A stretch of DNA of 64,000 nucleotides, from contig OY997642.1 of assembly GCA_963921795.1 (NCBI GenBank), positions 3,724,444 to 3,788,443 on the forward strand, in the 5' to 3' direction. A program made the position numbers and the translations under genes. Each line of letters opens with the position of its first letter. The first letter of the stretch is position 1. The stretch is from Nannobrachium achirus (Eukaryota > Chordata > Actinopteri > Myctophiformes > Myctophidae). Under the pieces are notes generated by a model. It was not told the DNA's origin, did no database searches, and saw only the letters and a list, made by a program, of their open reading frames with translations. Positions 9,141-21,600 of the stretch are shown piece after piece.

Positions 9141-12100
9141 CTGAAATCAAAGCAAACATGAGAATGTATTATTTAGTCAAGTGGCTTAAAGGAGTAGTTC
9201 ACTACTGTAAGTCTAAGTTACAGGGTGCACGTTGTTTCGGCCACAGACTATTGGGCCACAGTACTCTCGCATATGATTACCGGGTCCGCATCAGTGTGCC
9301 GACAGGCCGGTATTCCGACACTAAAACTAACCCTAACTCTAACCCTAACCCTAAACTTAACCTCAGTAACCGTGACGAGTAACTAACCTGCCGACGCTAG
9401 TCGGAACAGCGGCCCGTCGGGATATTGAGAGGAACCCATGATTACCACAGATAAGCTCTAAAAGTGTGAAAAACATATTTTTCATTTCACTGGGTCTTTA
9501 AGTAAACCAAACACTGCTGTTGTGCAGGCTTTTATACTCATAAAACATAACACACATAAACGGCCTCAAACTCTCTCTTAACTACTTCGACCTCATGAAT
9601 CAAGTAAAAGAGGGGCGAGGTTGTTTTTTTCACCTGTGGTTGGCTGGCTGCTGTGGCCTGGGACGGAGTGGCGGGGGACGTGGGGAACGCCACAGGCGGA
9701 GTGGCCTGAGACGGAGCCTGGGACGTGGGGAATGCCACAGGCGGAGTGGCCTGGGAAGGAGCCTGGGACGAGGGGAACGCCACAGGCGGAGTGGCCTGAG
9801 ACGGAGCCTGGGACGAGGGGAACGCCACAGGCGGAGTGGCCTGGGAAGGAGCCTGGGACGAGGGGAAGGCCACAGGCGGAGTGGCCTGAGACGGAGCCTG
9901 GGACGGGGGGAACGCCACCGGGGGAGTGGCACTCAGACCCTCGGCAGGTCTCTGGTGCTGGGAGGGCAGTGGGGGGAAGGCCACGCTTCCGGCCCCCAGC
10001 GGCTGAGTGGGGAAGGCCACGCTCCCCCCCACGGCCCCCATCGGCTGAGTGGGGAAGGCCACGCTCCCCACGGCCCCCAGCGGCTGAGTGGGGAAGGCCA
10101 CGCTCCCCACGGCCCCCAGCGGCTGAGTGGGGAAGGCCACGCTCCCCACGGCCCCCAGCGGGGGCTGAGGGCTCCTGGGAGACGGGACGGCAGAGCTTCC
10201 CGACAGAAGGGGAGGCTGTGGACTCCTGGCGACGGGCACACTGGCAGAGCCCGCTGCTGGCTGGGGAGGCAGCGGGCTTTTAGGCACGGGGGGCATAGCT
10301 GTGCCCCCTACTAGTGACTGGGGGGGTTGTGGACTTTTAGGCAGCGGGGGCAGAGTTGCGCCCCCTACTAGTGACTGTGGGGGCAGGGGACTCTTGGGGA
10401 CCCCTACTGGCTGGGGGAGCGCAGCGGTGGGGACCTCCAGCATTAGTTCCTCTTCACTCTCCTCGTCCTCCTCTTCGTCGGCTGAAAACAAACAAACAAA
10501 CAAACACATGTTTAGTGTAGTTCTAGGACTGAGGAGTACAACAACCTGTATGTAACAAGCTCATGAACAAGGTTTAAAATCCAGACCAGGACAAAGGTGT
10601 TTGATACTGCCTCATGGCTGAGTTCTGAACTTTTTGTAAGAATTCTGAAGGCCAGATCCCTCCTCCAGTAATCTGCCCACAGAGACCCTTTAGGTCTACA
10701 TTCATGCACACTGCCGTATAAAGTAGCTGAAGCAGTGAATGGTAAATGTTGCATTTATATAGCGCCTTTATCCAAGGTGCTTTACAGAGATTGTGCATTA
10801 CATTCACCCATTCACACATCGATGGCAGAGGAAACCATGCAAGGCACCAACCTGCTCACCAGGAGCAACTAGGGGTTCAGAGTCTTGCTCAAGGACTCTT
10901 CCACACTAACTCTGGGGGAGCCTGGGATCGAACTGGGAACCCTTCGGGAAGTTGGGAACCCTCTGTGTTCTAATGACGGCCACTCTACCCCTGAGCCACT
11001 GCCGACCCGAACATGTTGAAAATGTTGTGATGTATTGTTGTAGGTTCTTACATCTGATGAAGCTGAGGCTCTCCTCTGTATTATTATGGAGTTATGATGT
11101 ATTAATGTGGGTTCTACTGTATGATGTAGCTGAAGCAGTGAACAAACATGTTATGATGTATTAATGTGTGTTCTTACGTATGATGAAGCTGAGATCGTGC
11201 AGGGCTCTCCTCTGACGCTCAAAGTTGGTGGTGAAGTGATCAAAGATCTCGTATCCTCGCTCCACCTTCTCCAGGTGAGACGTGTTGGTTCCCTCGATGA
11301 TCCTAGACAAAACACAACACATTTAGTAACCTTTAAAAAGACTAATCCGCCACTATGTATTAGTATTAGTAGGTATTGTCAAAGTCCTAGATCAGGGGTT
11401 CCCATACTTTTTTGTCTCAGGGCACCATATGAATATTTTTTTAATCCGAGGCACCCCTTCATTATAATTTTCACTCCCAGCACCTTAAATTTATAGAATA
11501 TCGTCGTAGTCGGGTGGAAACCCGGTTTGGAATGTCCAAAACCTTTCTTTTTGTATTTATCATCTATAAAATGTACTAAACTAGTGAAAACAGCCGATCT
11601 ACAAGCTCGTTGTGAGCTTGTAGATCGGCTGTTCACTAGTTTTGTGCGACCGAGGTTTCTGCCCGACAGTGACGATATTTTAGTGATTATGTTGCGAGGA
11701 AAACGTTGAGATAACAGCCATGTTGGTTAGAACTGACTGAAAATAACTTTGTACTTCAAGTTTAAAATGATACTAAATATTTCTTCAAGTGTCCAAATAA
11801 ATTCCAAATATTATCAAATGATCTCGCGGCACCCCTGGACTGCTGTCGCGGCACCCCAGGGTGCCCCGTCACCCCTGGACTGCTGTCACGGCACCCCAGG
11901 GTGCCCTGTCACCCCAGGGTGCCCCGTCACCCACTTTGAAAACCCCTGCCCTAGATCAGAGGTTCTCAAATATGTTTGCATCAGGGCATCCTTGTACAGT
12001 AAATACTATTTGAATCCATGGCACCACTGAATTAAAGTGTTACTTTACAGCACCTTACATTTATGTCAAATATACAGTGTGTCACTGGGACAACTCTTTT

Positions 12101-15100
12101 TTTATCATTACATTTTTTATTGTTTTACACATTATATACAAACAATAACAACAACAACAAATTACAAGTAATAAATCAACTTCAATATCAATCCCCCCTC
12201 CCAACCCACCCCTCCATTGTCCACGTACAATTCACACATTCGATCCATAGAATTATCTATTCAGCAGGTTTTTCAGTTCAGATATCAGGTCTGTCCACAA
12301 TGTCAATGTTCCTTGTTGTGCTTGATTAATCCTTGCAGAAGAAAGCTCAAGATAAGAAATATCCAGAAAACTCCTCAGCCAATGTGTCTCTGAAATGTCA
12401 TGAGGAGGATTCCATCTCTGAACGATAATCTTTTTGGCTGCTGTCAGACCCGCAAGCCAGACTTTCCGGGTTTTTTCCCTAAGATGTAGTTTAGAATCAT
12501 CGTTCAAAAGATGCACGAATGGGTCTACTGGAAACTGTACCTCTGTTAGGTCCGATATAGTCCTTATGACCTTTCCCCAAAACTCAGAGATTCCCGGACA
12601 TGTCACTGGGACAACTTGAGAGAATATCTGTTTCCATTACAGGGCAGATCGAAAATAACTTTTATATTTGGCGTTTAACCACTTAAACCCCAGCATCCCT
12701 AGTATTCTGGAGGGAACATTCACTCTACAAGTTCACGTGTCAAAACGTGTCGCAATGTGACGCGGTGTGAGCTTGCAGATCTGCTATTTTTGGTGGTGTA
12801 GACTGAAAAATATCACACCAAGTACAGTGCAACTCTGGTCCGTTTCGCAAAGTTTAGAGCAGGGGTGCCCACACTTTTTTGACTTGAGAGCTACTTTTAA
12901 AATGACCAGCTCACCACCCCACCCACTGGTGTTAAATACTGTATAAGACAAACATCACTTAGAATGGGAAATAGTGGGGGAAAAAAGTCTTCATCTCATT
13001 CTGTGAGGAAGTGGTAGGTTTTCGGGTTCTTTTCAATGCTACTGACTCTTGATAACAATGCTTTGCATTGGGGTTTGCATACTTTAGAAGCCATGAAGGG
13101 AGCTGATCAAGTCACCTCAATTCAAGTGACAGATGCCAAAAAGATGTGATTTTAGTTTATACATATATTTTAACTGTTAGTTTTTTGGGGGGGTATGTCA
13201 TGTGGTCTACCTGCACAGCCTTAAAGGGGAAGACCACCCATTTTCAATATTGAACTATGTATATAATATACCTTAGAGGAGTTGTGTGGAAATAGAAAAA
13301 AGTTCACCCCCTTCTGTGTTGCCTAGAACTGGAGGGTTGATTTTGTAAAGTACAATGGTGTGATGTCATCAAGTTGTACTTTACAATACAAAACCCAAAA
13401 TCAATCCTCCACTTCTAGGCAACACAGAAGAGGGGGAACTTTTTTTCTATTTCCACACAACTCCTCTGAGTTATATTAATGACATAGTTCAATATTGAAA
13501 ATGGGTGGTCTTCCCCTTTAATGACCTACTGGTAGATCACAATCTACCTTTTGGGCACCCCTGGTCTAGAGGGTTTCAGTGGATAAACTGAAGTGATGCT
13601 GATCAATTCTAAATATTATCAAAGTACTCTGAGGCACCCCTGGACATGCGTCACAGCATCCCGTCCTAAATGATAAGCTGACCAGAGCCAAACCTGTGCA
13701 GCTTGTATTTTTATGTTTTAATTGTATAACTGATTTATTTTTTATAATCATTTTGGTGCTTACTATAACATGTACAAGGGGTTACCTTGAGATCGACCAA
13801 CATTTTAAAGATGTTGCACAAACACTGTTTAGTTGTCTCCCCAACAGTGAGTGTGTCAGATTGTGTCCACTAGAGGGGGCTGTGGTACAACTCTAACTTT
13901 ATCCTGTGAGTATTGCTTTTAGAACATCCTTGATCCACTCCACACCACACATGTTCAAGACATTATTCTACCAAATGGGGGGTTGATTAGTACAGAAGCA
14001 TGGAACACACATGTCCAGAAAGAACATTAATTAACTCATTTGATATTTATCAACTGAACAATATAATTAAATGCCTTGAAGTATCTCACACACATGCAAA
14101 CGCATGCATGCTTTACATGAATGTGTTCAGTGACAGGCACAATGCAGCACAACAAGTCAACAACCATTCCTTAACATCATCAATAGGTTTGATTAAAAAC
14201 AATCATTCCTTAACATCATCAACAGGTTTGATTAGAAGTTCTTACTTTTGTAGAAGAGGTTTGGCATCCTGAAAGAGACATGAACATAGTGGTTAGATTG
14301 TTTTGATAATATATTATCTGTTATCTGGGGGTCCTTGAAAATATGTCTGTCTGTTTTTGTTGAAGGCCTGCTGTCACGCCCGAAATTATAATAGTATGAT
14401 ACAGTAGGTCACGTGGTTTTTCTGGAAACGGTCTGAATCTAAATGTCCCATCGCCCGCAGCGTAGCCCCCTCCACTGCCTGCCTACCAATACCAGCCGGG
14501 AGCTTATTGAATCCATAGGAGGAGATGTGCGCAGGGAGGAGGATTCTTGGTCAGAATCAGCCTGTCTTTTCTCTTCTCCCTGTTTTCTTTGTGTACGCGC
14601 GCGCGCGTGTGTGGCCGTGTGGCTGTGCGATGCGACTCAAGTGAGCGTGTGAGGACAGAGCTAGCGGGGGCTACGGGCAGCGGGGGAAATGTGGCCCCCC
14701 GCATTTAGAGCCCTGCTGCCCGGAGAGAGGCAACATCCCCTCTCGGTGAATACATCGTATTCACCATTTCAACAATTAAACATAAACAAGCATATTCACA
14801 TGAACTATGGTGAAGTAACAACCAGATTTGGGTGGAAATATAATTTTGATATGCACAGATTTATATATAAATTTGTGTCTTTAGCTTTAGCTTTAGTGCT
14901 CGCCCAGTTTTTCTTTTTTTTTTCTTTCTTTTTTTAAACTGTACACTGTTACACTGTATGGTATTGTTGTTGTTGGGACTTGTCTTGTGTGGCCTGCATG
15001 GTATGTGGGTCCACACTCCTGTCGGTCACTGTGACCATGTCTTTGTGTAATAAGGCTGAGATGCTCCTGGCACAAGCATTTCATTGTATCTGTACCTGTA

Positions 15101-15425
15101 TGGATATGTGTGACAATAAACCTGAACCTGAACCTGAACCTGAACCTGAACCTGAACCTGAACCTGAACCTGAACAGCACTGTGGGAGCAGAGAAGTTGC
15201 TTTCTGGGGGCTGCGAGAGCGGCCCTGCGGGCGATGGGAAGGGAATGTACATTGTACAGACATTCAGTAAGTAACAGTCAATTAATTAATTTGATTGGCT
15301 TATCGCGCATTCTCACAATGAAATCAAAAAAGATATTAACTTGTTTTTAAGATGATTTCTTAAGGTGACAGTACCCCTTTAGGTGACATAGCCCCTTTAA
15401 AGTGGGTTGTCTGCATTCAATTAAA

Positions 15426-15463
<38 letters not shown>

Positions 15464-15573
15464 CTTATTTACTGATGTACTACTTTTGCCAAATACATCT
15501 CCCCCACAGGATCAATAAAGGTATATCTGTGTGCGTGTGCGTGTGTGTGTGTGTGTGCATGCGTGTGCGTGTG

Positions 15574-15605
<32 letters not shown>

Positions 15606-18600
15606 TCGGTGCGTGTGTGTGTGTGTGCGTGCGCTCACCTGCAGGAAGACAGCCATCTCAGACTGCTCCATAGTTTGAATCCCAGTCTCCAGAACCTTGG
15701 CCATGCTCTCCAGATGCTCTGTGTACCTTCTCCTCAGACACCTGAAGCAGTGGGGGAACTCATTAGTAAAAGTAGCCATACTGCCTAGAACTGAACTTCT
15801 TAGATACCTCCAATTAAAGACACTTTTTAGAAAGACATGAGGACTGGGACAAAATCATTCAGTATTAGAATAATTTCTGATTGACATTCAAAATGGGGCT
15901 TCAAGTGGGAAATGTATTTTTAGCTTGTATCAAAAATGTATTAACAATGTGAGGGCTTGGAGCGCAAAGGGCCCAAGTGACATTTTCAGAATTTTACAGG
16001 AGAGCAAAAGCAAAGTTTTGATTGACTGTAACTATTTTATTAAAAACAACATATGTAAACAGTCTGTACTTTTATACAGATTAAGCTAATAGGAATTGAT
16101 ATTTGAATAGGTATGTACATAAAAAAGTACAAAACTATTTAAAAAAAATACAAAACTAATTAGTTTAAGCTAAAACGTCACTTAGGCCCTTTGCGCTCCA
16201 ACATTTTATAGCTTTTTGCTTAAATGTTTAGGGCCCAAGTGACATTCAGACAATAATAATACTGGACCAGAGACAGTAACTCTTTCGATCTGCACCAAAC
16301 TGGGCATAAACACTAAACAGGGTTCTGCGATCAGAGTAGTCACACCAGGGGCCACATTTGTCCCCCAGGGGGAAATCAGAGGCCCCAGGGGGCCCTTGGG
16401 TGCCACAAGTGCACCGTTCATCCAATCTGCGCCAAACTGGGCATAAACACTGTTCAGGGGTCTGCCATGACAATAGTTACACCAAGGGCTACATCAGGGG
16501 CCCCAGTGTGCCATATCAGGGGCCCCTAGGGGTGCCAAAGGTGCACCGCTACTCCAATCTGCACGAAACTGGGCATAAACACTGTTCAGGGGTCTGCCCA
16601 AGCACAAAGCGCACAAAGCGACCAACTCCAATTCCTGGAGAGAATATAAAACCTTGTTACTGGCGGCTAGAGCAGGCACCACTCCTACAGCTGAGTGCTG
16701 GAGGCAGTGTGGTGAGCAGGTCCGTATAACCATAACATCTTCTGGATGATGAAGATACAGCAAATTACGGCAGTTTTGAATTCTTTATTCAGTGATAAGG
16801 AAGCGAAGATGGAGGGCTCTTCTGAGGATGACCTTGAGAGATATCAATAGAGCATCTGGTACTCAAATACCACAAGATTTCAAGAGGGCCATTCTAGGGA
16901 TTGTGCCAACAGGCTTTGAAGGCAGGAAGAATATTTACTTCCTTCAGATATATATACAGCAGCCTAGAAAACTATCACAATTAACTGTCTAGAAAAGCAT
17001 CCTCCGACCCATCAACAATGGCTGAATAAGGTAGAGTATAAGAAAGAGATTAGAGATATAGAAAGAATAACCTATTTGGTGAGGCTACAAAATGATCAAT
17101 TTATTAAAAAGACGCACACATTGAGTTCTAACCGGACCTATTTTCACTATTTGTTTGGAGGCGAAAAGAGAAAATGGTCTTCTATAATGACATTCCTAAA
17201 ACAGGGATTCCACATCAAAAGTGGTTAGTAAATTAATGGTTGCATTAAACAATAAAAGGCTTATCTAAATTACAAAACATGTCACATTTTGGATGATCAG
17301 ATTAATCTGCTAAAACAATTCACAGTTGCGGGACAATATTAATAAAATAACTGGATTCAAGGTTAAATGTGAACACTAGATGATGCCCCGAATGACGCCC
17401 CTGCTTAGTTACCTGATATAGTGTGTGCCAGCGCCTACGTCATTGTAGTCCTTAGCGGCCATTTCTTGGGTAAAAACACAGGTGTTTCAATTGTTTGATT
17501 GCATAGAACTAATGCTATAGTCTAATCAGAACACCTGTGTAAGGCTGTGTTTACCCAAGAAATGGCCGCTCTTAGAACTACATTTGGCACACCCTATAGG
17601 CCCTAACCCTAACCCAGGTAAAAATAAAAGTAACTCAGGATGGTACGTAGTGAAAGTAGTTAGTTGTACCTGATGTAGGGTGAAAGTAGTTAGTTGTACC
17701 TGATGTTGGGTGAAAGTAGTTAGTTGTACCTGATGTTGGGTGAAAGTAGTTAGTTGTACCTGATGTTGGGTGAAAGTAGTTAGTTGTACCTGATGTTGGG
17801 TGAAAGTAGTTAGTTGTACCTGATGTAGTCCAGTTGGGTGAAAGTAGTTAGTTGTACCTGATGTTGGGTGAAAGTAGTTAGTTGTACCTGATGTAGTCCA
17901 GTTGGGTGAAAGTAGTTAGTTGTACCTGATGTAGGGTGAAAGTAGTTAGTTGTACCTGATGTAGGGTGAAAGTAGTTAGTTGTACCTGATGTTGGGTGAA
18001 AGTAGTTAGTTGTACCTGATGTAGGGTGAAAGTAGTTAGTTGTACCTGATGTAGGGTGAAAGTAGTTAGTTGTACCTGATGTTGGGTGAAAGTAGTTAGT
18101 TGTACCTGATGTTGGGTGAAAGTAGTTAGTTGTACCTGATGTAGTCCAGTTGGGTGAAAGTAGTTAGTTGTACCTGATGTAGGGTGAAAGTAGTTAGTTG
18201 TACCTGATGTAGGGTGAAAGTAGTTAGTTGTACCTGATGTAGGGTGAAAGTAGTTAGTTGTACCTGATGTTGGGTGAAAGTAGTTAGTTGTACCTGATGT
18301 AGGGTGAAAGTAGTTAGTTGTACCTGATGTAGGGTGAAAGTAGTTAGTTGTACCTGATGTTGGGTGAAAGTAGTTAGTTGTACCTGATGTTGGGTGAAAG
18401 TAGTTAGTTGTACCTGATGTTGGGTGAAAGTAGTTAGTTGTACCTGATGTTGGGTGAAAGTAGTTAGTTGTACCTGATGTTGGGTGAAAGTAGTTAGTTG
18501 TACCTGATGTTGGGTGAAAGTAGTTAGTTGTACCTGATGTTGGGTGAAAGTAGTTAGTTGTACCTGATGTAGGGTGAAAGTAGTTAGTTGTACCTGATGT

Positions 18601-21600
18601 TGGGTGAAAGTAGTTAGTTGTACCTGATGTAGTCCAGCTTCTCCTCCTGCTCTCCGGTGATCTGCAGGGTCATGTCAGTCTTCTTCTCCTCCAGGATGGC
18701 GTACAGGTGGTCGAAGGTCTCACACACCTTGGACTTCTGTCTGCGACCGTTCTCCTGAGAGAGAGACATAGAGAGAGAGAGAGAGAGAGAGATTGTATAA
18801 TCAATATCCATAAAAGCATAATGCGTTTTATTGTCCCATCACCGGTTTACAGTTGTAAAACAGTGGGTAAAATTGAGTTCCCTTATTTGTAGTTGTCTGT
18901 TCCCTTATGTATGTAGTGTGACCTACATCTATGGTCCTATGTAATGCTGCATATAAGAGCCATTTGATTGGTATGATGTTTAATTGATGTCATAGTGTAA
19001 CGGAAGTGATCCGAAACCTCCCCACCCGGCTTCGAACCCAGGTCTCCCGCGTGAAAGTCCAATATCTTAACCATTACTCCAAAGTGATATCCCTATGGAA
19101 CGAGGACAGATACTAGACTTTTGAGGCTTCAGGCTGGGGCTGCGACTCTCTCCGCCACAATAGCAGGGCTGGGTCAAGGCCAAGGTTGACTGGGTTAGAG
19201 GTACCCAACTCTGTCCCTAATGAGCCTCAGGTGTTGCTGACAGCCAAGGCAAACGGTTTTCAACTGTTTCTTGTGCTGCGGTCTGTATGTGTGCCTTGCT
19301 GTTTTAGTTTGATCCTTTATTTGTATGCTAAAGTATAGGACCTTAGATACATATCATGTAATATCATGAGTACCTGAGACGAAAAACAGTCTAATGCCTC
19401 ATTCACACTACAGATATATAGTTGAACGTTTTGCTTGGTAATTCAATGTAATCTCAATGGAAACCAGCTTTAAAGGCTGGGCATGTCGGCTGTCCTTGGA
19501 ATCCAGCCTTTAAAGCTGGTTTCCATTGAGATTACATTGAATTACCAAGCAAAACGTTCAACTATATATCTGTAGTGTGAATGAGGCATAAGTCCATATT
19601 TTACAATTTTGAATATAGATATATGTTTTTACATATATATTAGGAATTATAAAGCATAATACTTATGGAAAGTGGAAAAACAGTATATCTCCAACAGCTT
19701 GTGGAACAACAGTATAAGTCCCTACAAGCAATATTCAGCAGACAAAGGGAGCAGATAACATTAAAACAGACAATTGAACAAAATGAGAGGGGAGAGCATC
19801 AACAATTGAACAGATTAAAAATGACTAGTTTGTGGTTTACAGTCGGTTAAATCAAAAAGTATATATATATTAAAAAAAATCAAATATGGACTTAGACTGT
19901 TATTCGTCTCAGGTACTCAACTATGGACAGGTTAGGATCTATGGTCCTATATAATGCTGTACTGTATGCCTCTATACTGTATATACAGTACATGTATGTA
20001 ATGTGACCTACGTCTATGGTCCTATATAATGCTGTACTGTAGGCCTCTATACTGTATATACAGTACATGTATGCAGTGTGACCTACGTCTATAGTCCTGC
20101 AGGTCTCCTCCAGCTGTGTGATGATGGCCTGCAGTCGTTCGTTGTTTCCCACCAGCATTGATATGCAGTCTGTCAGCTCACCCTGAAATACACACGCACA
20201 CACACACAAGATTATTTTATGCTTTAGCTATTGAAAAACAGCAGATATACAAGCTTTTGAAAAATCTTAATTTGTAACTCAAATCTTTCTTTCTCAGGGT
20301 CCCTGGAGCAAAATATTTTTAGATGGGGCTCTGTGGTCAAATACATGTAGGGGTCCTTGACATGAAAACGTCACAATAATCGTGATATGACATTTTCATA
20401 TCGTCACATCGCTAGGCAAGAATTGAATTTTATAACGACGGACCCCTGCAGTGAGCGTAGACGTGGTCTTACCTTCTGCTTGGTGAAGACGTTGTTGAGC
20501 GGAGCGACCTCGCAGTCCTTGTGAGCTCCAAACACCTTGCACATGGAGCAGGTTGGAACGCCACAGGTCACACAGTAGATGTTGATCTTCTCCTCTGTGT
20601 GCTCCTCACACATGGGCTGCTCCACCTTGGGCTCCGGCAAGGGTTTAGGGCTGACAGGGAGAACAATATTAACAAGGAGGTCAGCTGGTGTGAGGGGAGA
20701 TGTGGTTCTCAACCTTTTCAGGCTGCGACCCAAAATAATCATATTTTAACTGGGGACCCCCCCACCCTGACAAGCACTAAGAGTTGAGGCATTACATTTT
20801 GTATAACACGGTTCTAATGTGAAAATAGCACATTTACAGGCATTGTGAGCATGTAGATCTGCTATTTTAGCAATTTCTGTCTCTAATATTTGAAAATTTG
20901 GCCAATGTTTAATTTGTCATTTTAGAGCTATTAAAAAGTCCTCAAATTGTCACTTTAGAAATGTGCAGATACCCTCTATACACTTAAACTTCATGTTGGT
21001 TTGTTTACTGTTGAGTGAGGAAAACAATGTTGCACAATGTTAATCATGTAGGGACCCCCAAAAATAATTTGAGGACCCCCCTGGGGGTCCTGACCCGCAG
21101 GTTGAGAACCACTGTTCAATCTAGAGCAGGGGTTCCCAAACTTTTTTGTCTCAGGGCACCCCATAAATATGTTTTCAATCCGAGGCACCCCTACATTATA
21201 ATTTTCACTCCCAGCACCTTATATTTATAGCGTATCGTCGTTGTCGGGTGGAAACCTTGTATGGCCAAAACCGTTCGTTTTGTATTTATCATGTATAAAA
21301 TGTACTAAACTAGTGAAAACAGCCGATCTACAAGCACACAACGCCTCGCGATGTGCGACAGTCTTGTATGATGAAGCAGGGCTTTGCTTTACCAAAAGAC
21401 GTACACATTTGAAAATTGGAGATACAAGGTTTCTGCCCGACAGTGACAATATTTTAGTGATTATGTAGCGAGGAAAACGTTGAGATAACAGCCATTTTGG
21501 TTAGAACTGACTGAAAATAACTTTGTACTTCAAGTTTAAAATGATACTAAATATTTTTTTCAAGTGTCCAAATAAATTCCAAATATTATCAAATGATCTC

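Noticed and set aside
9323..9365. Interstitial telomere
   Set aside because: Only a few imperfect CCCTAA units inside a degraded element; a similar short run is at 17601-17616.
9595..10314. Plus-strand frames of 220-239 aa
   Set aside because: Antisense shadows of trim55 exon 9, which is GC-rich and repetitive; the minus frame has the conserved gene context.
19020..19085. Functional tRNA gene
   Set aside because: B-box and an A-box-like run are present but no full cloverleaf can be drawn; treated as SINE-like.
20521..20787. Plus-strand frame opposite trim55 exon 3
   Set aside because: Antisense of the conserved B-box exon.
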